Shown: one piece after another, positions 54,265-63,087 of the stretch | How the letters are laid out: every line of letters starts with the position of its first letter | Position numbering within the stretch: the stretch's first letter is position 1 | Assembly: GCA_965221545.1 (NCBI GenBank) | Contig: OZ244901.1 | Location: forward strand, 2,604,001 to 2,668,000 | Reading direction: 5' to 3' | From: JAJEFO01 sp022819605 | GTDB taxonomy: Bacteria > Pseudomonadota > Alphaproteobacteria > Rhodobacterales > Rhodobacteraceae | DNA: 64,000 nt | Notes under the pieces: model-generated | The model's input: only the letters and a program-made list of their open reading frames with translations | Told to the model about the DNA's origin: nothing | Database searches by the model: none | Program-made: the position numbers and the translations under genes

Positions 54265-55695
54265 ATGTATCCGGATCTGAGACTCTTCATTGGCGGACAA
54301 TGGCGGAAGGGCGCGAGCGACCTGGCCGTGATTGACCCGGCCACGGAGGAAGAGCTTGGCCGTCTTCCATGCGCGGCGCGGCCTGATCTGGATGACGCGC
54401 TCGACGCGGCCGTTAGCGGCTTCCGCACGTGGAGCCGCACCGCGCCCCGCGCCCGGGCCAATGTCATCAGGCGCGCGGCGGCGCTGATGCGGGAGCGCCA
54501 GGAAGAGATAGCCCTGGCGATTACACTGGAGCACGGCAAGCCCTTGTCTCAAGCCCGCCTTGAAGTGACCCGCGGGGCCGAGTTCTTCGAATGGGATGCC
54601 GGCGAAGTCATGCGGACCTATGGTCGCGTGATCCCTGCGCCAAAAGGGCACAGGTTGTCGGTGCATCACCAGCCGATTGGTGTGGTCGCTGCCTTTTCCC
54701 CCTGGAATTTCCCAATGAGCCAGCCCGCGCGGAAGATCTCGGGCGCGCTTGCCTCCGGCTGTTCGATCATTCTCAAGGCGGCCGAGGAAACCCCGGCCGG
54801 CGCCATCCTCATTGCTCGTGCCTTCGAAGACGCGGGCCTGCCGCCAGGCGTGCTGAACCTCGTCTTCGGCGTGCCCTCAGACATCTCCGGCTACCTGATC
54901 CCGCAGGATCCGGTGCGCCTGGTGGCATTCACCGGATCCACTGCCGTTGGTCGGCATCTGACCGGCCTCGCCGCGCAGAACGACACTCGTGTCCTGATGG
55001 AACTGGGCGGTCATGCCCCGGTGATCGTTTGCGAAGACACGGATGTTGAGGCCGCCGCCGTCGCGGGTGCAATCCGCAAGGTGCGCAATGCCGGGCAGGT
55101 CTGCACATCTCCCACGCGCTTTTTCGTCCATGACAGCATCTTTGATGCCTTCGCGGAGGCCTTTGTCACGCGCATCAAGGCGACAGTGGTTGGCAACGGG
55201 ATGGAACCCGGTGTGGAGATGGGTCCGACTGCCAACGACCGCCGCGTCTCCGCTTTGGCCGCGTTCATTGAAGACGCGCGCAAAAAGGGCGCGACCGTAG
55301 CGACTGGTGGCGCCAAGCACGGCACCCAAGGTTACTTCTTTCAGCCTACGGTCTTGACGAACGTGCATGCGACCGCCCAGATCATGCAGGAAGAACCGTT
55401 TGGCCCCGTGGCAGTTCTGAACCCGGTTCCGTCGCTTGATCATGCCATCGCCCAGTCCAATTCCGTACGCTACGGCCTTGCGGGATACGCCTTCACCAAC
55501 CGGGCGGACTACATCGACCGTCTGGTCGACGAAGTTGAGGTCGGCAACCTCTCGATCAACACGCTTGAGGCGTCGATGCCCGAAACACCTTTCGGCGGTG
55601 TGAAGTCCAGTGGCAATGGACGCGAAGGCGGCATTGAAGGTCTTGAAAACTACATGACTGTCAAGAACGTCTGGCACTCGGCAGGGATTGCCTGA
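54265..55695 (+). CDS. NAD(P)-dependent aldehyde dehydrogenase (succinate/aminomuconate semialdehyde dehydrogenase type)
   Basis: This 476-residue ALDH has the oxyanion Asn in FSPWNFPMSQPARKI, the cofactor loop FTGSTAVGR, the general base Glu in LMELGGHAPVIV and the nucleophile Cys in NAGQVCTSPTRFFV. C-terminal GVKSSGNGREGGIEGLENYM is typical of the succinate-semialdehyde group. AGGAGGGG precedes the ATG. In this locus it likely oxidises the semialdehyde made by the dioxygenase, comparable to NbaE; the exact substrate is inferred. Confidence 0.92.
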   Translation: MYPDLRLFIGGQWRKGASDLAVIDPATEEELGRLPCAARPDLDDALDAAVSGFRTWSRTAPRARANVIRRAAALMRERQEEIALAITLEHGKPLSQARLEVTRGAEFFEWDAGEVMRTYGRVIPAPKGHRLSVHHQPIGVVAAFSPWNFPMSQPARKISGALASGCSIILKAAEETPAGAILIARAFEDAGLPPGVLNLVFGVPSDISGYLIPQDPVRLVAFTGSTAVGRHLTGLAAQNDTRVLMELGGHAPVIVCEDTDVEAAAVAGAIRKVRNAGQVCTSPTRFFVHDSIFDAFAEAFVTRIKATVVGNGMEPGVEMGPTANDRRVSALAAFIEDARKKGATVATGGAKHGTQGYFFQPTVLTNVHATAQIMQEEPFGPVAVLNPVPSLDHAIAQSNSVRYGLAGYAFTNRADYIDRLVDEVEVGNLSINTLEASMPETPFGGVKSSGNGREGGIEGLENYMTVKNVWHSAGIA

Positions 55696-55970
55696 TGTTG
55701 GGAATCTTGCCGACGGGATGATGGCATGCCCCCGTTCGACATGTCGTCGCGCGCCTTTGGGGTGACCAACGCCGACGCCCCCACGCTTCCCGAGAGCAAA
55801 GAGGCACTCGAGAGTTCCGGACGTGCAAAAGTCGAGCGCGGATTTCTGCAGAAAGACCCTGCCTTGCCTGAAATTGCCCTCCGGGTCATTCCTGCGTCGG
55901 AACCGCAAGGCCTGGATGATCTGCCGAGAGCCATTTCAGCGGCGCCTGCCCGGATTCAGTCTGCCGAAAT

Positions 55971-56057
55971 TGGTGCGGTCGAGAAGACTCGAACTTCCAC
56001 GGGTGTTACCCCACAGCGACCTCAACGCTGCGCGTCTACCAATTCCGCCACGACCGC
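55971..56057 (-). tRNA. tRNA-Leu (anticodon GAG)
   Basis: On the minus strand the gene runs from GCGGTCG at 56057 to an encoded CCA ending at 55971. The acceptor stem GCGGTCG pairs with CGACCGC. The D arm contains GGTAGACGC, the anticodon stem CAGCG/CGCTG holds the loop TTGAGGT (anticodon GAG), a long variable arm TGGGGTAACACCCG marks class II, and the T arm is GAAGTTCGAGTCTTC. It appears complete. Confidence 0.96.
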
Positions 56058-56075
56058 ACGCATCGGCTTGGAACT

Positions 56076-56117
56076 TTCGCCTCTTAGCGAGCGATTGCGG
56101 ACTTGTGAAGAGGCGAA
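56076..56117. promoter_or_regulatory. 10-bp inverted repeat upstream of tRNA-Leu
   Basis: TTCGCCTCTT at 56076-56085 is perfectly complemented by AAGAGGCGAA at 56108-56117 with 22 bases between. It lies 19-60 bases ahead of the tRNA start, over the expected promoter. It may be an operator, an att remnant or a chance hairpin. Confidence 0.35.
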
Positions 56118-56122
56118 TGGCC

Positions 56123-56164
56123 AAAAAAGACCGACCGCCAAATGCTCGGCGAACCAAGTCGGTC
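56123..56164 (-). terminator. Intrinsic terminator of an unidentified minus-strand transcript
   Basis: On the minus strand GACCGAC and GTCGGTC pair (56158-56164 with 56129-56135), with an inner CGCC/GGCG stem, and are followed by six T (56128-56123). The gene just upstream on this strand is not visible, since lipB runs the other way, so an sRNA between about 56165 and 56320 is possible. Confidence 0.6.
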
Positions 56165-56321
56165 AGTCGCTGCAACGATCGCCGACACCCTCGTTCTTGC
56201 CATGCGCGCCCGGAACCTGGCGTTGGCATTGACGAGCCCATTGGATAAACGGGCACTTGACAGGCATTGTCGACGGCAATCACGCAATGATTGAAGCCGA
56301 CTTGCTGTCGGAGCTGGCACA

Positions 56322-57026
56322 ATGGTCGAGTGGATTCAGTCGGACGAATTGCAAGACTACCTGAAGGCGGTCGCTTTCATGGAGAACCGCGCGTCCCGTA
56401 TCCGATCGGGCGAAGCGCACGAGGCAATCTGGCTTCTTGAGCATCCCCCGCTCTATACTGCCGGCACTTCCGCCAACGAGGCCGACCTGAAGGACCCAGC
56501 TCGGTTCCCGGTTCATCAAAGCAAGCGCGGCGGCCAGTATACCTATCATGGGCCCGGTCAAAGGGTTGCCTACGTGATGCTGGACGTGGCAGCCCGCGGC
56601 CGGGACGTGCGGAAATTCGTTCACGACCTGGAGGAGTGGATCATCGCCACGCTGGCCGAGTTCAACGTCACCGGAGAACGCCGGGAGGGCCGTGTCGGCG
56701 TGTGGGTGGCAAGACCGGAAAAGCCGCCTCTCGCGGACGGAACGCCGAGGGAGGACAAGATCGCGGCACTCGGGATTCGATTGCGGAAGTGGATCTCCTT
56801 CCACGGCATTTCAATCAACGTAGATCCAGATTTGTCCCACTTTGACGGCATCGTGCCTTGCGGCGTCTCTGGCTACGGCGTGACCTCGCTTGTCGACCTC
56901 GGCCTGCCTGTGACCCTGTCGGACGTGGATGTCGCGCTGAAAAAAACGTTCAGTCAGGCACTCGGCGCACAAGGCCAAGGCCGACAACCGGCAAAAACCC
57001 GTCTCAATTCGGGCACCTGGAGCTGA
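56322..57026 (+). CDS. lipB: Octanoyl-[acyl-carrier-protein]:protein N-octanoyltransferase
   Basis: This enzyme moves octanoate from ACP to lipoyl domains, the first step of lipoate synthesis. It has 234 residues, with EAIWLLEHPPLYTAGTSA, RGGQYTYHGPGQRVAYVMLD, EDKIAALGIRLRKWISFHG (catalytic Lys) and FDGIVPCGVSGYGVTSL (catalytic Cys). No lipA is nearby. Confidence 0.95.
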   Translation: MVEWIQSDELQDYLKAVAFMENRASRIRSGEAHEAIWLLEHPPLYTAGTSANEADLKDPARFPVHQSKRGGQYTYHGPGQRVAYVMLDVAARGRDVRKFVHDLEEWIIATLAEFNVTGERREGRVGVWVARPEKPPLADGTPREDKIAALGIRLRKWISFHGISINVDPDLSHFDGIVPCGVSGYGVTSLVDLGLPVTLSDVDVALKKTFSQALGAQGQGRQPAKTRLNSGTWS

Positions 57027-57117
57027 TTGAGCACCGCTTCGACGGCGCACTTCCCGACCAGCCACAGCCGGAAGCGCCTTTCCGCTGTCAAGCCTGTCCT
57101 GCGCGATGCAATCGTCC

Positions 57118-57735
57118 TCAAATTCTCCGTGCCGCCCGCTTCGAATGTACCAGCGGTTCGCGCTCGCCCTGTCGCAGGACCGCCGTGTCGTAGGCTTCCC
57201 TGGCAAAAACCTCGTGCACCATCGGCTCGAAGAACGACAGCGGCTTCGTGTCGTAGTCAGGGTCAAAGCTTGACTGGTCCCAGCGCTCGCAGAACTCCGC
57301 GCAATCTTCGAAATAGACATGACCCTTGTGCCTGTCGCGCTTCAAGGGATCGGCCCCGACATGCTCGCCAAAATACAGGAGCTGGAAGTCACCGTGCGTC
57401 TTGACCACCCAGGTGCACTGCTCGCGCACGAAAGGCTTGAGTATCGCTGCCGCGTACTCGTCGTGATTGTAGGGCGCGAATATGTCGCCCACATCGTGCA
57501 GGAGGGCGGAAACCACCCAGTCCGTGTCGCCACCGTCGCGCCAGGCCCGCGTCGCGGTCTGCAGCGAATGTCCGAGCCGAGTGACCTGATAGCCGGACAG
57601 GCTCTCGTCAAGCAGCACAAGGGCCTTCAGGAGCCGATCTGCCGTGCCCTTGGCGTATTCAACCTCATGCACGGACAGGAATTCGTAATCTTCCTTGTCG
57701 CCATCTTTCATCGCCGTGAACTTGACTTGCTCCAT
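57118..57735 (-). CDS. HD-domain oxygenase, PhnZ/TmpB-like
   Basis: This 205-residue HD-fold protein has all residues expected for a two-iron site: His56 (LGHSLQ), His80-Asp81 (LLHD), His91 (YNHDEY), His114 (KTHGDFQ) and Asp153 (WDQSSFD). In the PhnZ/TmpB group such proteins are mixed-valent diiron oxygenases that split the carbon-phosphorus bond of 1-hydroxyphosphonates. Its ATG overlaps by one base the stop of a PhyH-type dioxygenase gene, the same pairing as PhnY-PhnZ and TmpA-TmpB. A plain HD phosphohydrolase is the alternative. Confidence 0.8.
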   Translation of the reverse strand: MEQVKFTAMKDGDKEDYEFLSVHEVEYAKGTADRLLKALVLLDESLSGYQVTRLGHSLQTATRAWRDGGDTDWVVSALLHDVGDIFAPYNHDEYAAAILKPFVREQCTWVVKTHGDFQLLYFGEHVGADPLKRDRHKGHVYFEDCAEFCERWDQSSFDPDYDTKPLSFFEPMVHEVFAREAYDTAVLRQGEREPLVHSKRAARRI

Positions 57736-58607
57736 CAGGAATAGATCTCCGTCTGTTTCTTGGCGTCCCTCATCATGACCTTTGCCTGCGTGGCTCGCAT
57801 GTTGTCATAGAGTTCAAGGGATTCGGGCGCAAAGAGCGAGTTTGGCGCGGGCGTGTGGATGAAATTCCCGAACCGGTCCTCGCCACGCGCCGCCATCGCA
57901 TAGTCAGCGGTCCCGACTTGCTGCTCCATGTCGGGGCGCACGTAGCGGATCACGCAACCGATGCGCCGGTCGTCCGAGCCGTTCGGCCCTGAACCATGTA
58001 TGGTCAGCCCGTGATGGAGGCTCATTTCCCCGGGCTCCAGCATGATCGGCGTCTTGTCCTCGTCGGCAATGTCGACCTTGACCTCCTGTCCCCTGCTCAA
58101 GAGGTTGTTCGCGTCGAACGTGTCTTCGTGCGGCAGGATCGGCTGCTTGTGGCTGGCCCGCGCGAAGTCCATGCAGCCAGATTCCACGGTTGCGGGCGAA
58201 AGCGCCAACCAGGCCGTCACGAGACCGTCGATCGCTCCCAGCCCCCAGTAGGTGAGATCCTGGTGCATGCTGACGATCGACTCCGTCCTGGGCTCCTTGA
58301 TGAAAAACTCCGCTGCATAGATCAGGATGTCCGGACCCAGAATTCCTTCGACCACGTCCAGAATCGCGGGGCGGCGAGCGATATCGACAAGGAATGGCAT
58401 GACCACCTGAGCATTCACGCGCTTGTACGTGTTGAGAGGCAAGGGCAGGCCCCCATCCAGCCAGTCCCGTTCCATGTCCTCCAGGGAAGTCCGTGCAGCG
58501 GTCACCTCCTCCGCACTGAAGACGCGGATCGGAAAGAGAAACCCGTCTCGCCAGTACTGCGCGACTCCTTCCTCTGCCAGGCGGCCATTCTCAAGCTTGA
58601 TGGTCAT
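57735..58607 (-). CDS. Fe(II)/2-oxoglutarate dioxygenase, PhyH family (PhnY/TmpA-like)
   Basis: This 290-residue PhyH-fold oxygenase has the iron facial triad His115-x-Asp117 (SMHQDLTYW) and His204 (LTIHGSGPNGS), with an Arg-containing RIGCVIRYV strand for 2-oxoglutarate. AAGGAG precedes the ATG at 58607; the frame is open to 58805. It is coupled to the HD-domain gene by a one-base overlap. In PhnY/TmpA systems this enzyme hydroxylates carbon 1 of an aminoethylphosphonate or its N-trimethyl form before the HD enzyme cleaves it. Confidence 0.82.
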   Translation of the reverse strand: MTIKLENGRLAEEGVAQYWRDGFLFPIRVFSAEEVTAARTSLEDMERDWLDGGLPLPLNTYKRVNAQVVMPFLVDIARRPAILDVVEGILGPDILIYAAEFFIKEPRTESIVSMHQDLTYWGLGAIDGLVTAWLALSPATVESGCMDFARASHKQPILPHEDTFDANNLLSRGQEVKVDIADEDKTPIMLEPGEMSLHHGLTIHGSGPNGSDDRRIGCVIRYVRPDMEQQVGTADYAMAARGEDRFGNFIHTPAPNSLFAPESLELYDNMRATQAKVMMRDAKKQTEIYS

Positions 58608-58876
58608 GGCGATTCTCCTTGAGGCCAAATTTGCCGGGACTCTCCCGCCGTGCTGAACGAAATGCGACATGGCATGTCGAAAATCAGTCTTGCGCGCACC
58701 ATCCGGGCGAGCCCGACAAGGAACGCGCACGTGCCGCAGGTGCGACAACTGAGACAATTTTTCTCGTCGCCTGACACCCTTCCGCCATTGCCCAAGCAGG
58801 ATCATGGCCGTAAAAAGGCCTCAATGAAGCGGCGGTCCGCCGCCGGTTTGCACAAACGCGACTTCAGGAGGCATGG

Positions 58877-60538
58877 ATGGCTGACGCCGCCGTACACGAG
58901 CACGATCACAAGCCTGGATTTTTTGAACGCTGGTTCATGTCGACGAACCACAAGGACATCGGGATCCTCTACCTGTTCACGTCAGCCATCGTTGGCTTCG
59001 TCGCAGTCGCTTTCACGGTCTACATGCGGATGGAACTGAAGGATCCCGGCGTGCAGTTCATGTGTGCCGAGGGAGCGAGGCTGATCGCGGACGGCACCTG
59101 TGCGCCAAACGGTCACCTCTGGAACGTCCTCGTGACCGCGCACGGCATCCTGATGATGTTCTTCGTCGTCATCCCGGCCATGTTTGGCGGCTTCGGCAAT
59201 TTCTTCATGCCTTTGCACATCGGCGCGCCGGACATGGCATTCCCGCGCATGAACAATCTAAGCTACTGGCTGTATGTTGCCGGATCGTCACTCGCGATTG
59301 CCAGCGTGCTCTCTCCCGGCGGCAACGGCCAGATGGGTTCCGGCGTCGGGTGGGTCCTCTATCCGCCCCTCTCGACTTCCGAACAGGGCTTCTCGATGGA
59401 TCTGGCGATCTTTGCGGTGCACCTTTCCGGTGCGTCATCGGTCCTCGGTTCGATCAACATGATCACGACGTTCCTGAACATGCGGGCTCCTGGAATGACG
59501 CTATTCAAGGTGCCGCTCTTCGCATGGTCGATTTTCGTGACGGCCTGGCTGATCCTGCTGTCGTTGCCCGTGCTGGCCGGCGCAATCACCATGCTCTTGA
59601 CCGACAGGAACTTCGGCACGACCTTCTTCCAGGCCGAAGGCGGCGGCGACCCCATTCTGTACCAGCACATTCTCTGGTTCTTCGGGCACCCTGAAGTCTA
59701 CATCATCATCCTTCCGGGCTTTGGCATAATCAGCCACGTCATCTCCACGTTCAGCCGCAAGCCCGTCTTCGGCTACCTGCCGATGGTATGGGCGCTGATC
59801 GCGATCGGCGCGCTCGGCTTCGTCGTGTGGGCGCACCACATGTATACAGTGGGCATGAGCCTGACCCAGCAGACGTATTTCATGCTGGCGACAATGGTGA
59901 TCGCGGTGCCTACGGGCGTGAAGATCTTCTCGTGGATCGCCACGATGTGGGGCGGCTCGATCGAGTTCAAGACACCGATGCTCTATGCCTTCGGCTTCCT
60001 GTTCCTCTTCACTGTCGGGGGAGTTACCGGCATCGTGCTTGCGCAGGCTGGCATCGACCGGGCCTACCACGACACCTATTATGTCGTTGCGCACTTCCAC
60101 TACGTGATGTCGCTCGGCGCCGTCTTCGCGATCTTCGCGGGCATGTACTACTGGATCGGCAAGATGTCCGGTCGCCAGTATCCCGAATGGCTCGGCCAGA
60201 TCCAGTTCTGGACGATGTTCATCGGCGCAAACGTCACCTTCTTCCCGCAGCACTTCCTTGGTCGTCAGGGCATGCCGCGCCGATATATCGACTATCCCGA
60301 AGCATTCGCCTATTGGAACGAGGTCTCCAGCTGGGGCGCCTTCCTCGCTTTCACCTCTTTCCTGCTGTTTATCGGAATCATCGTCTACACGATCCTCGCC
60401 GGGCGGCCCATTTCGGAGAAGAGCTATTGGAACGAGCACGCGGACACACTCGAGTGGACGCTCCCGACCCCGCCGCCAGCACACACTTTCGAGACCTTGC
60501 CACGGCGCGAGGACTGGGACCGAGGTCACTCACACTAG
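58877..60538 (+). CDS. ctaD: Cytochrome c oxidase subunit I (aa3 type)
   Basis: This 553-residue, twelve-helix subunit binds haem a and the haem a3/CuB centre. Ligand strings are TAHGILMMFFVVIPAMFGGFGN (His), WFFGHPEVYIIILPGFG (CuB His, cross-link Tyr and Glu of the proton channel), VVWAHHMYTVG (two His) and VVAHFHYVMSLGAVFAIFAG (haem His). AGGAGG precedes the ATG. The other cta/cox genes are not in the window; DUF2244 follows. Confidence 0.97.
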   Translation: MADAAVHEHDHKPGFFERWFMSTNHKDIGILYLFTSAIVGFVAVAFTVYMRMELKDPGVQFMCAEGARLIADGTCAPNGHLWNVLVTAHGILMMFFVVIPAMFGGFGNFFMPLHIGAPDMAFPRMNNLSYWLYVAGSSLAIASVLSPGGNGQMGSGVGWVLYPPLSTSEQGFSMDLAIFAVHLSGASSVLGSINMITTFLNMRAPGMTLFKVPLFAWSIFVTAWLILLSLPVLAGAITMLLTDRNFGTTFFQAEGGGDPILYQHILWFFGHPEVYIIILPGFGIISHVISTFSRKPVFGYLPMVWALIAIGALGFVVWAHHMYTVGMSLTQQTYFMLATMVIAVPTGVKIFSWIATMWGGSIEFKTPMLYAFGFLFLFTVGGVTGIVLAQAGIDRAYHDTYYVVAHFHYVMSLGAVFAIFAGMYYWIGKMSGRQYPEWLGQIQFWTMFIGANVTFFPQHFLGRQGMPRRYIDYPEAFAYWNEVSSWGAFLAFTSFLLFIGIIVYTILAGRPISEKSYWNEHADTLEWTLPTPPPAHTFETLPRREDWDRGHSH

Positions 60539-60672
60539 TGCACGGCCGTTGCCATATGTGACCAGCGGTCAATCTGCACCCTTGCCGCCGGTGCCGTGCC
60601 GCTGTCGCGCCAAATCCTGAAGATCCGTCCCAACCGCCTGGGCGGGCTGGAGGGACGAACCCGGTTGCGGAA

Positions 60673-61146
60673 ATGCCGTATCGTTGGACCGAAACCACAC
60701 ATGGAAGGAAGCTTGACCTCTGGCCGCAGCAGTCAATGACGGCCCAAGGCTTCGCATGGTTCATCGGGACAACGGCGGCGCTTCTCTCCCTGCCCCTCCT
60801 CGCGGTACTGGGAACACCAATGGTCTGGATCCTGCTGGCATTCATGTTCGTGGCCGTCGGCGGCGTATGGCGAGCGCTCATGGCGAATCGCGCCGACAGG
60901 CAGATTCATGAAGAACTGACGCTTTCACCCGAACTGGTCCGCCTCGAACACAAAGCGCCGAAGCTCCCTGCAAGAACATGGGACGCCATGCCCCACTGGG
61001 TCACGGTGCACCTGTCAAGCGAAGGGCCCGTCGAGGACTACCTGACGCTCCGGGGCGGCGGGCGAGAGGTCGAACTGGGCGCGTTTCTGACCCCTGCCGA
61101 GCGCAAGGACCTCTATGCCGAGCTTCAGAGGCTCATCCGAACTTGA
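60673..61146 (+). CDS. DUF2244 membrane protein
   Basis: This 157-residue protein has two adjacent membrane helices (TAQGFAWFIGTTAALLSLPLL, TPMVWILLAFMFVAVGGVW) and a C-terminal beta domain ending REVELGAFLTPAERKDLYAELQRL, the DUF2244 pattern. The family often sits near cytochrome oxidase genes in alphaproteobacteria. Function is unknown. Confidence 0.88.
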   Translation: MPYRWTETTHGRKLDLWPQQSMTAQGFAWFIGTTAALLSLPLLAVLGTPMVWILLAFMFVAVGGVWRALMANRADRQIHEELTLSPELVRLEHKAPKLPARTWDAMPHWVTVHLSSEGPVEDYLTLRGGGREVELGAFLTPAERKDLYAELQRLIRT

Positions 61147-61200
61147 ACCGGAGCTTTCCGCAGCCGCGGCATCCACCGTGCAGCGGCGTGGCGCGTGCAG

Positions 61201-61668
61201 CTATCCGAGGCGCTTCCGTACCTTTGGTCCAACGACGCCAAAATCCATCCGGCCAGCGTACCTGGCCTTCAAGGTCCCCATGACCTTTCCCATGTCCCGG
61301 ATCGAACTGGCGCCTGTCTCGGCAATTGCCGCCTCCACTGCAGCTTCCGTCTCGACCCCATCCAGCTGCTTTGGCAGGAATTCCTCGATGACAGAAATTT
61401 CCGCGCGTTCCCTTTCGGCCAGTTCCACACGCCCGCCTTCCTCGTAGGCACGCGCAGATTCCTGGCGCTGCTTCACCATCTTGCCGAGTATTTCGAGGAT
61501 GCCCTCGGAGTCGACACCGAAATCCGCAGCGTCTCCTCCCTTGGCCCGCCATGCGATGTCGCGATCCTTGATGGCGGCGGTGATCAGCCTTAGCGTAGAG
61601 AGCCGGACCGCTTCCCGTTCGCGCATGGCTTGCTTCAATGCGGCATCGATCCGTTGCCTGAGTTCCAT
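61201..61668 (-). CDS. yqeY: GatB/YqeY domain-containing protein
   Basis: This 155-residue protein matches the YqeY family, homologous to the tRNA-binding tail of GatB: MELRQRIDAALKQAMRERE, VRLSTLRLITAAIKDRDIA, MVKQRQESARAYEEGGRVELAERERAEI and FLPKQLDGVE. I chose the ATG at 61668 (GGGGCTCGAG upstream) over 61692. It is divergent from carA, a common alphaproteobacterial arrangement. Confidence 0.93.
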   Translation of the reverse strand: MELRQRIDAALKQAMREREAVRLSTLRLITAAIKDRDIAWRAKGGDAADFGVDSEGILEILGKMVKQRQESARAYEEGGRVELAERERAEISVIEEFLPKQLDGVETEAAVEAAIAETGASSIRDMGKVMGTLKARYAGRMDFGVVGPKVRKRLG

Positions 61669-61785
61669 CTCGAGCCCCACGTTCCGTGGCAAGTCACAAG
61701 ACTACCCCACCCATGCCTTCACTGCAACAAGCGACATGACACGTAACGTATTGTTTTCAAACAAATTGTCATTTTTTTCTACCCC

Positions 61786-61814
61786 TTGACCCTTCTCTGG
61801 CAACCTCGTAAACC
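61786..61814 (+). promoter_or_regulatory. Candidate sigma-70 promoter of carA
   Basis: TTGACC (61786-61791), a 17-base spacer and TAAACC (61809-61814) lie 39 bases before the carA ATG in an AT-rich divergent region. This is a sequence match only. Confidence 0.5.
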
Positions 61815-61852
61815 CACGACCGTTTATCGTCACTTCACCTCCACGGTACCCA

Positions 61853-63013
61853 ATGCCGGAAGCCGCCAAGACCCCAACCGCGTGCCTTGCCCTGGCCGAC
61901 GGACCGGTATTTTGGGGCCAGGGTTTCGGTGCCGCCGGGACGACCGTGGCAGAACTGTGCTTCAACACTGCAATGACTGGATACCAGGAGATCATGACCG
62001 ATCCGTCCTATGCAGGACAGATCGTGGTCTTCACATTCCCCCACATAGGCAACGTCGGCGTCAACGCCCAGGATGAAGAAGCCGTCGACCCGGTGGCCGA
62101 AGGTCTCGTCGTCAAGTGGGACCCGACAGCACCGTCCAACTGGCGGTCCACCAGTTCGCTGTCTGGCTGGCTGGAGCGCAGGGGTCGCATCGGCATAGGC
62201 GGAATCGACACCAGGCGCCTCACCCGCGCGATTCGGCAACTGGGCGCACCGCATGTCGCGCTGGCACATGACCCGTCCGGCGAATTCGATGTCGAGGCAC
62301 TTGTCGCGTCAGCCCGCAACTTCCCCGGCCTCGTAGGTCTCGACCTCGCCAAAGAGGTGACTTGTGCGCAAAGCTATCGCTGGTCGGAGACCCGGTGGAC
62401 CTGGTCGGATGGGTTCGGCGAGCAGGACGTCCCGAAGCACAGGGTCGTCGCCATCGACTACGGAGCCAAGCGCAACATCCTCCGCTGTCTTGCCACGGTT
62501 GGATGTGACGTCACGGTCCTGCCGGCGACCGCCACTGCAGACGACGTATTGGCACTTGATCCCGAGGGGCTGTTTCTTTCGAACGGTCCCGGCGATCCTG
62601 CGGCAACCGGCTCCTATGCCGTACCCATGATCCAGGACGTGCTTGCACGCTCGAACATTCCCGTCTTCGGCATATGCCTTGGACACCAGATGCTCGCCCT
62701 CGCCCTCGGTGCCCGAACGATCAAGATGAATCACGGGCATCACGGCGCGAACCATCCCGTGAAAGACATTGAGACCGGCAAGGTCGAAATCACGTCGATG
62801 AACCACGGGTTCACGGTCGACAGCCAGACCTTGCCGAATGGCGTGAAGGAAACTCATGTCTCCCTGTTTGACGGATCGAACTGCGGCATTCGGATGACGG
62901 ACCGTCCCGTGTTTTCGGTCCAGTATCACCCTGAGGCAAGCCCCGGCCCGGTTGACAGCATGTACCTGTTCGAACGCTTCGTCTCCGCGATTGAGGCCGA
63001 GCAACAAACCTGA
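61853..63013 (+). CDS. carA: Carbamoyl-phosphate synthase small subunit
   Basis: This glutaminase subunit supplies ammonia for carbamoyl phosphate used in arginine and pyrimidine synthesis. It has 386 residues: the CPSase small-chain domain at residues 1-150 (ALADGPVFWGQGFGA, NTAMTGYQEIMTDPSY, GGIDTRRLTRAIR) and a class I amidotransferase domain with the nucleophile Cys in FGICLGHQM and the His/Glu pair in QYHPEASPG. carB is not in the window. Confidence 0.96.
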   Translation: MPEAAKTPTACLALADGPVFWGQGFGAAGTTVAELCFNTAMTGYQEIMTDPSYAGQIVVFTFPHIGNVGVNAQDEEAVDPVAEGLVVKWDPTAPSNWRSTSSLSGWLERRGRIGIGGIDTRRLTRAIRQLGAPHVALAHDPSGEFDVEALVASARNFPGLVGLDLAKEVTCAQSYRWSETRWTWSDGFGEQDVPKHRVVAIDYGAKRNILRCLATVGCDVTVLPATATADDVLALDPEGLFLSNGPGDPAATGSYAVPMIQDVLARSNIPVFGICLGHQMLALALGARTIKMNHGHHGANHPVKDIETGKVEITSMNHGFTVDSQTLPNGVKETHVSLFDGSNCGIRMTDRPVFSVQYHPEASPGPVDSMYLFERFVSAIEAEQQT

Positions 63014-63087
63014 GCCGCTGAGCGCATTCCCGAAACTCTCTGTTTGCCCATGTGGTCTTCCCCGGTGCCATGTTCTACACGTCGCCC

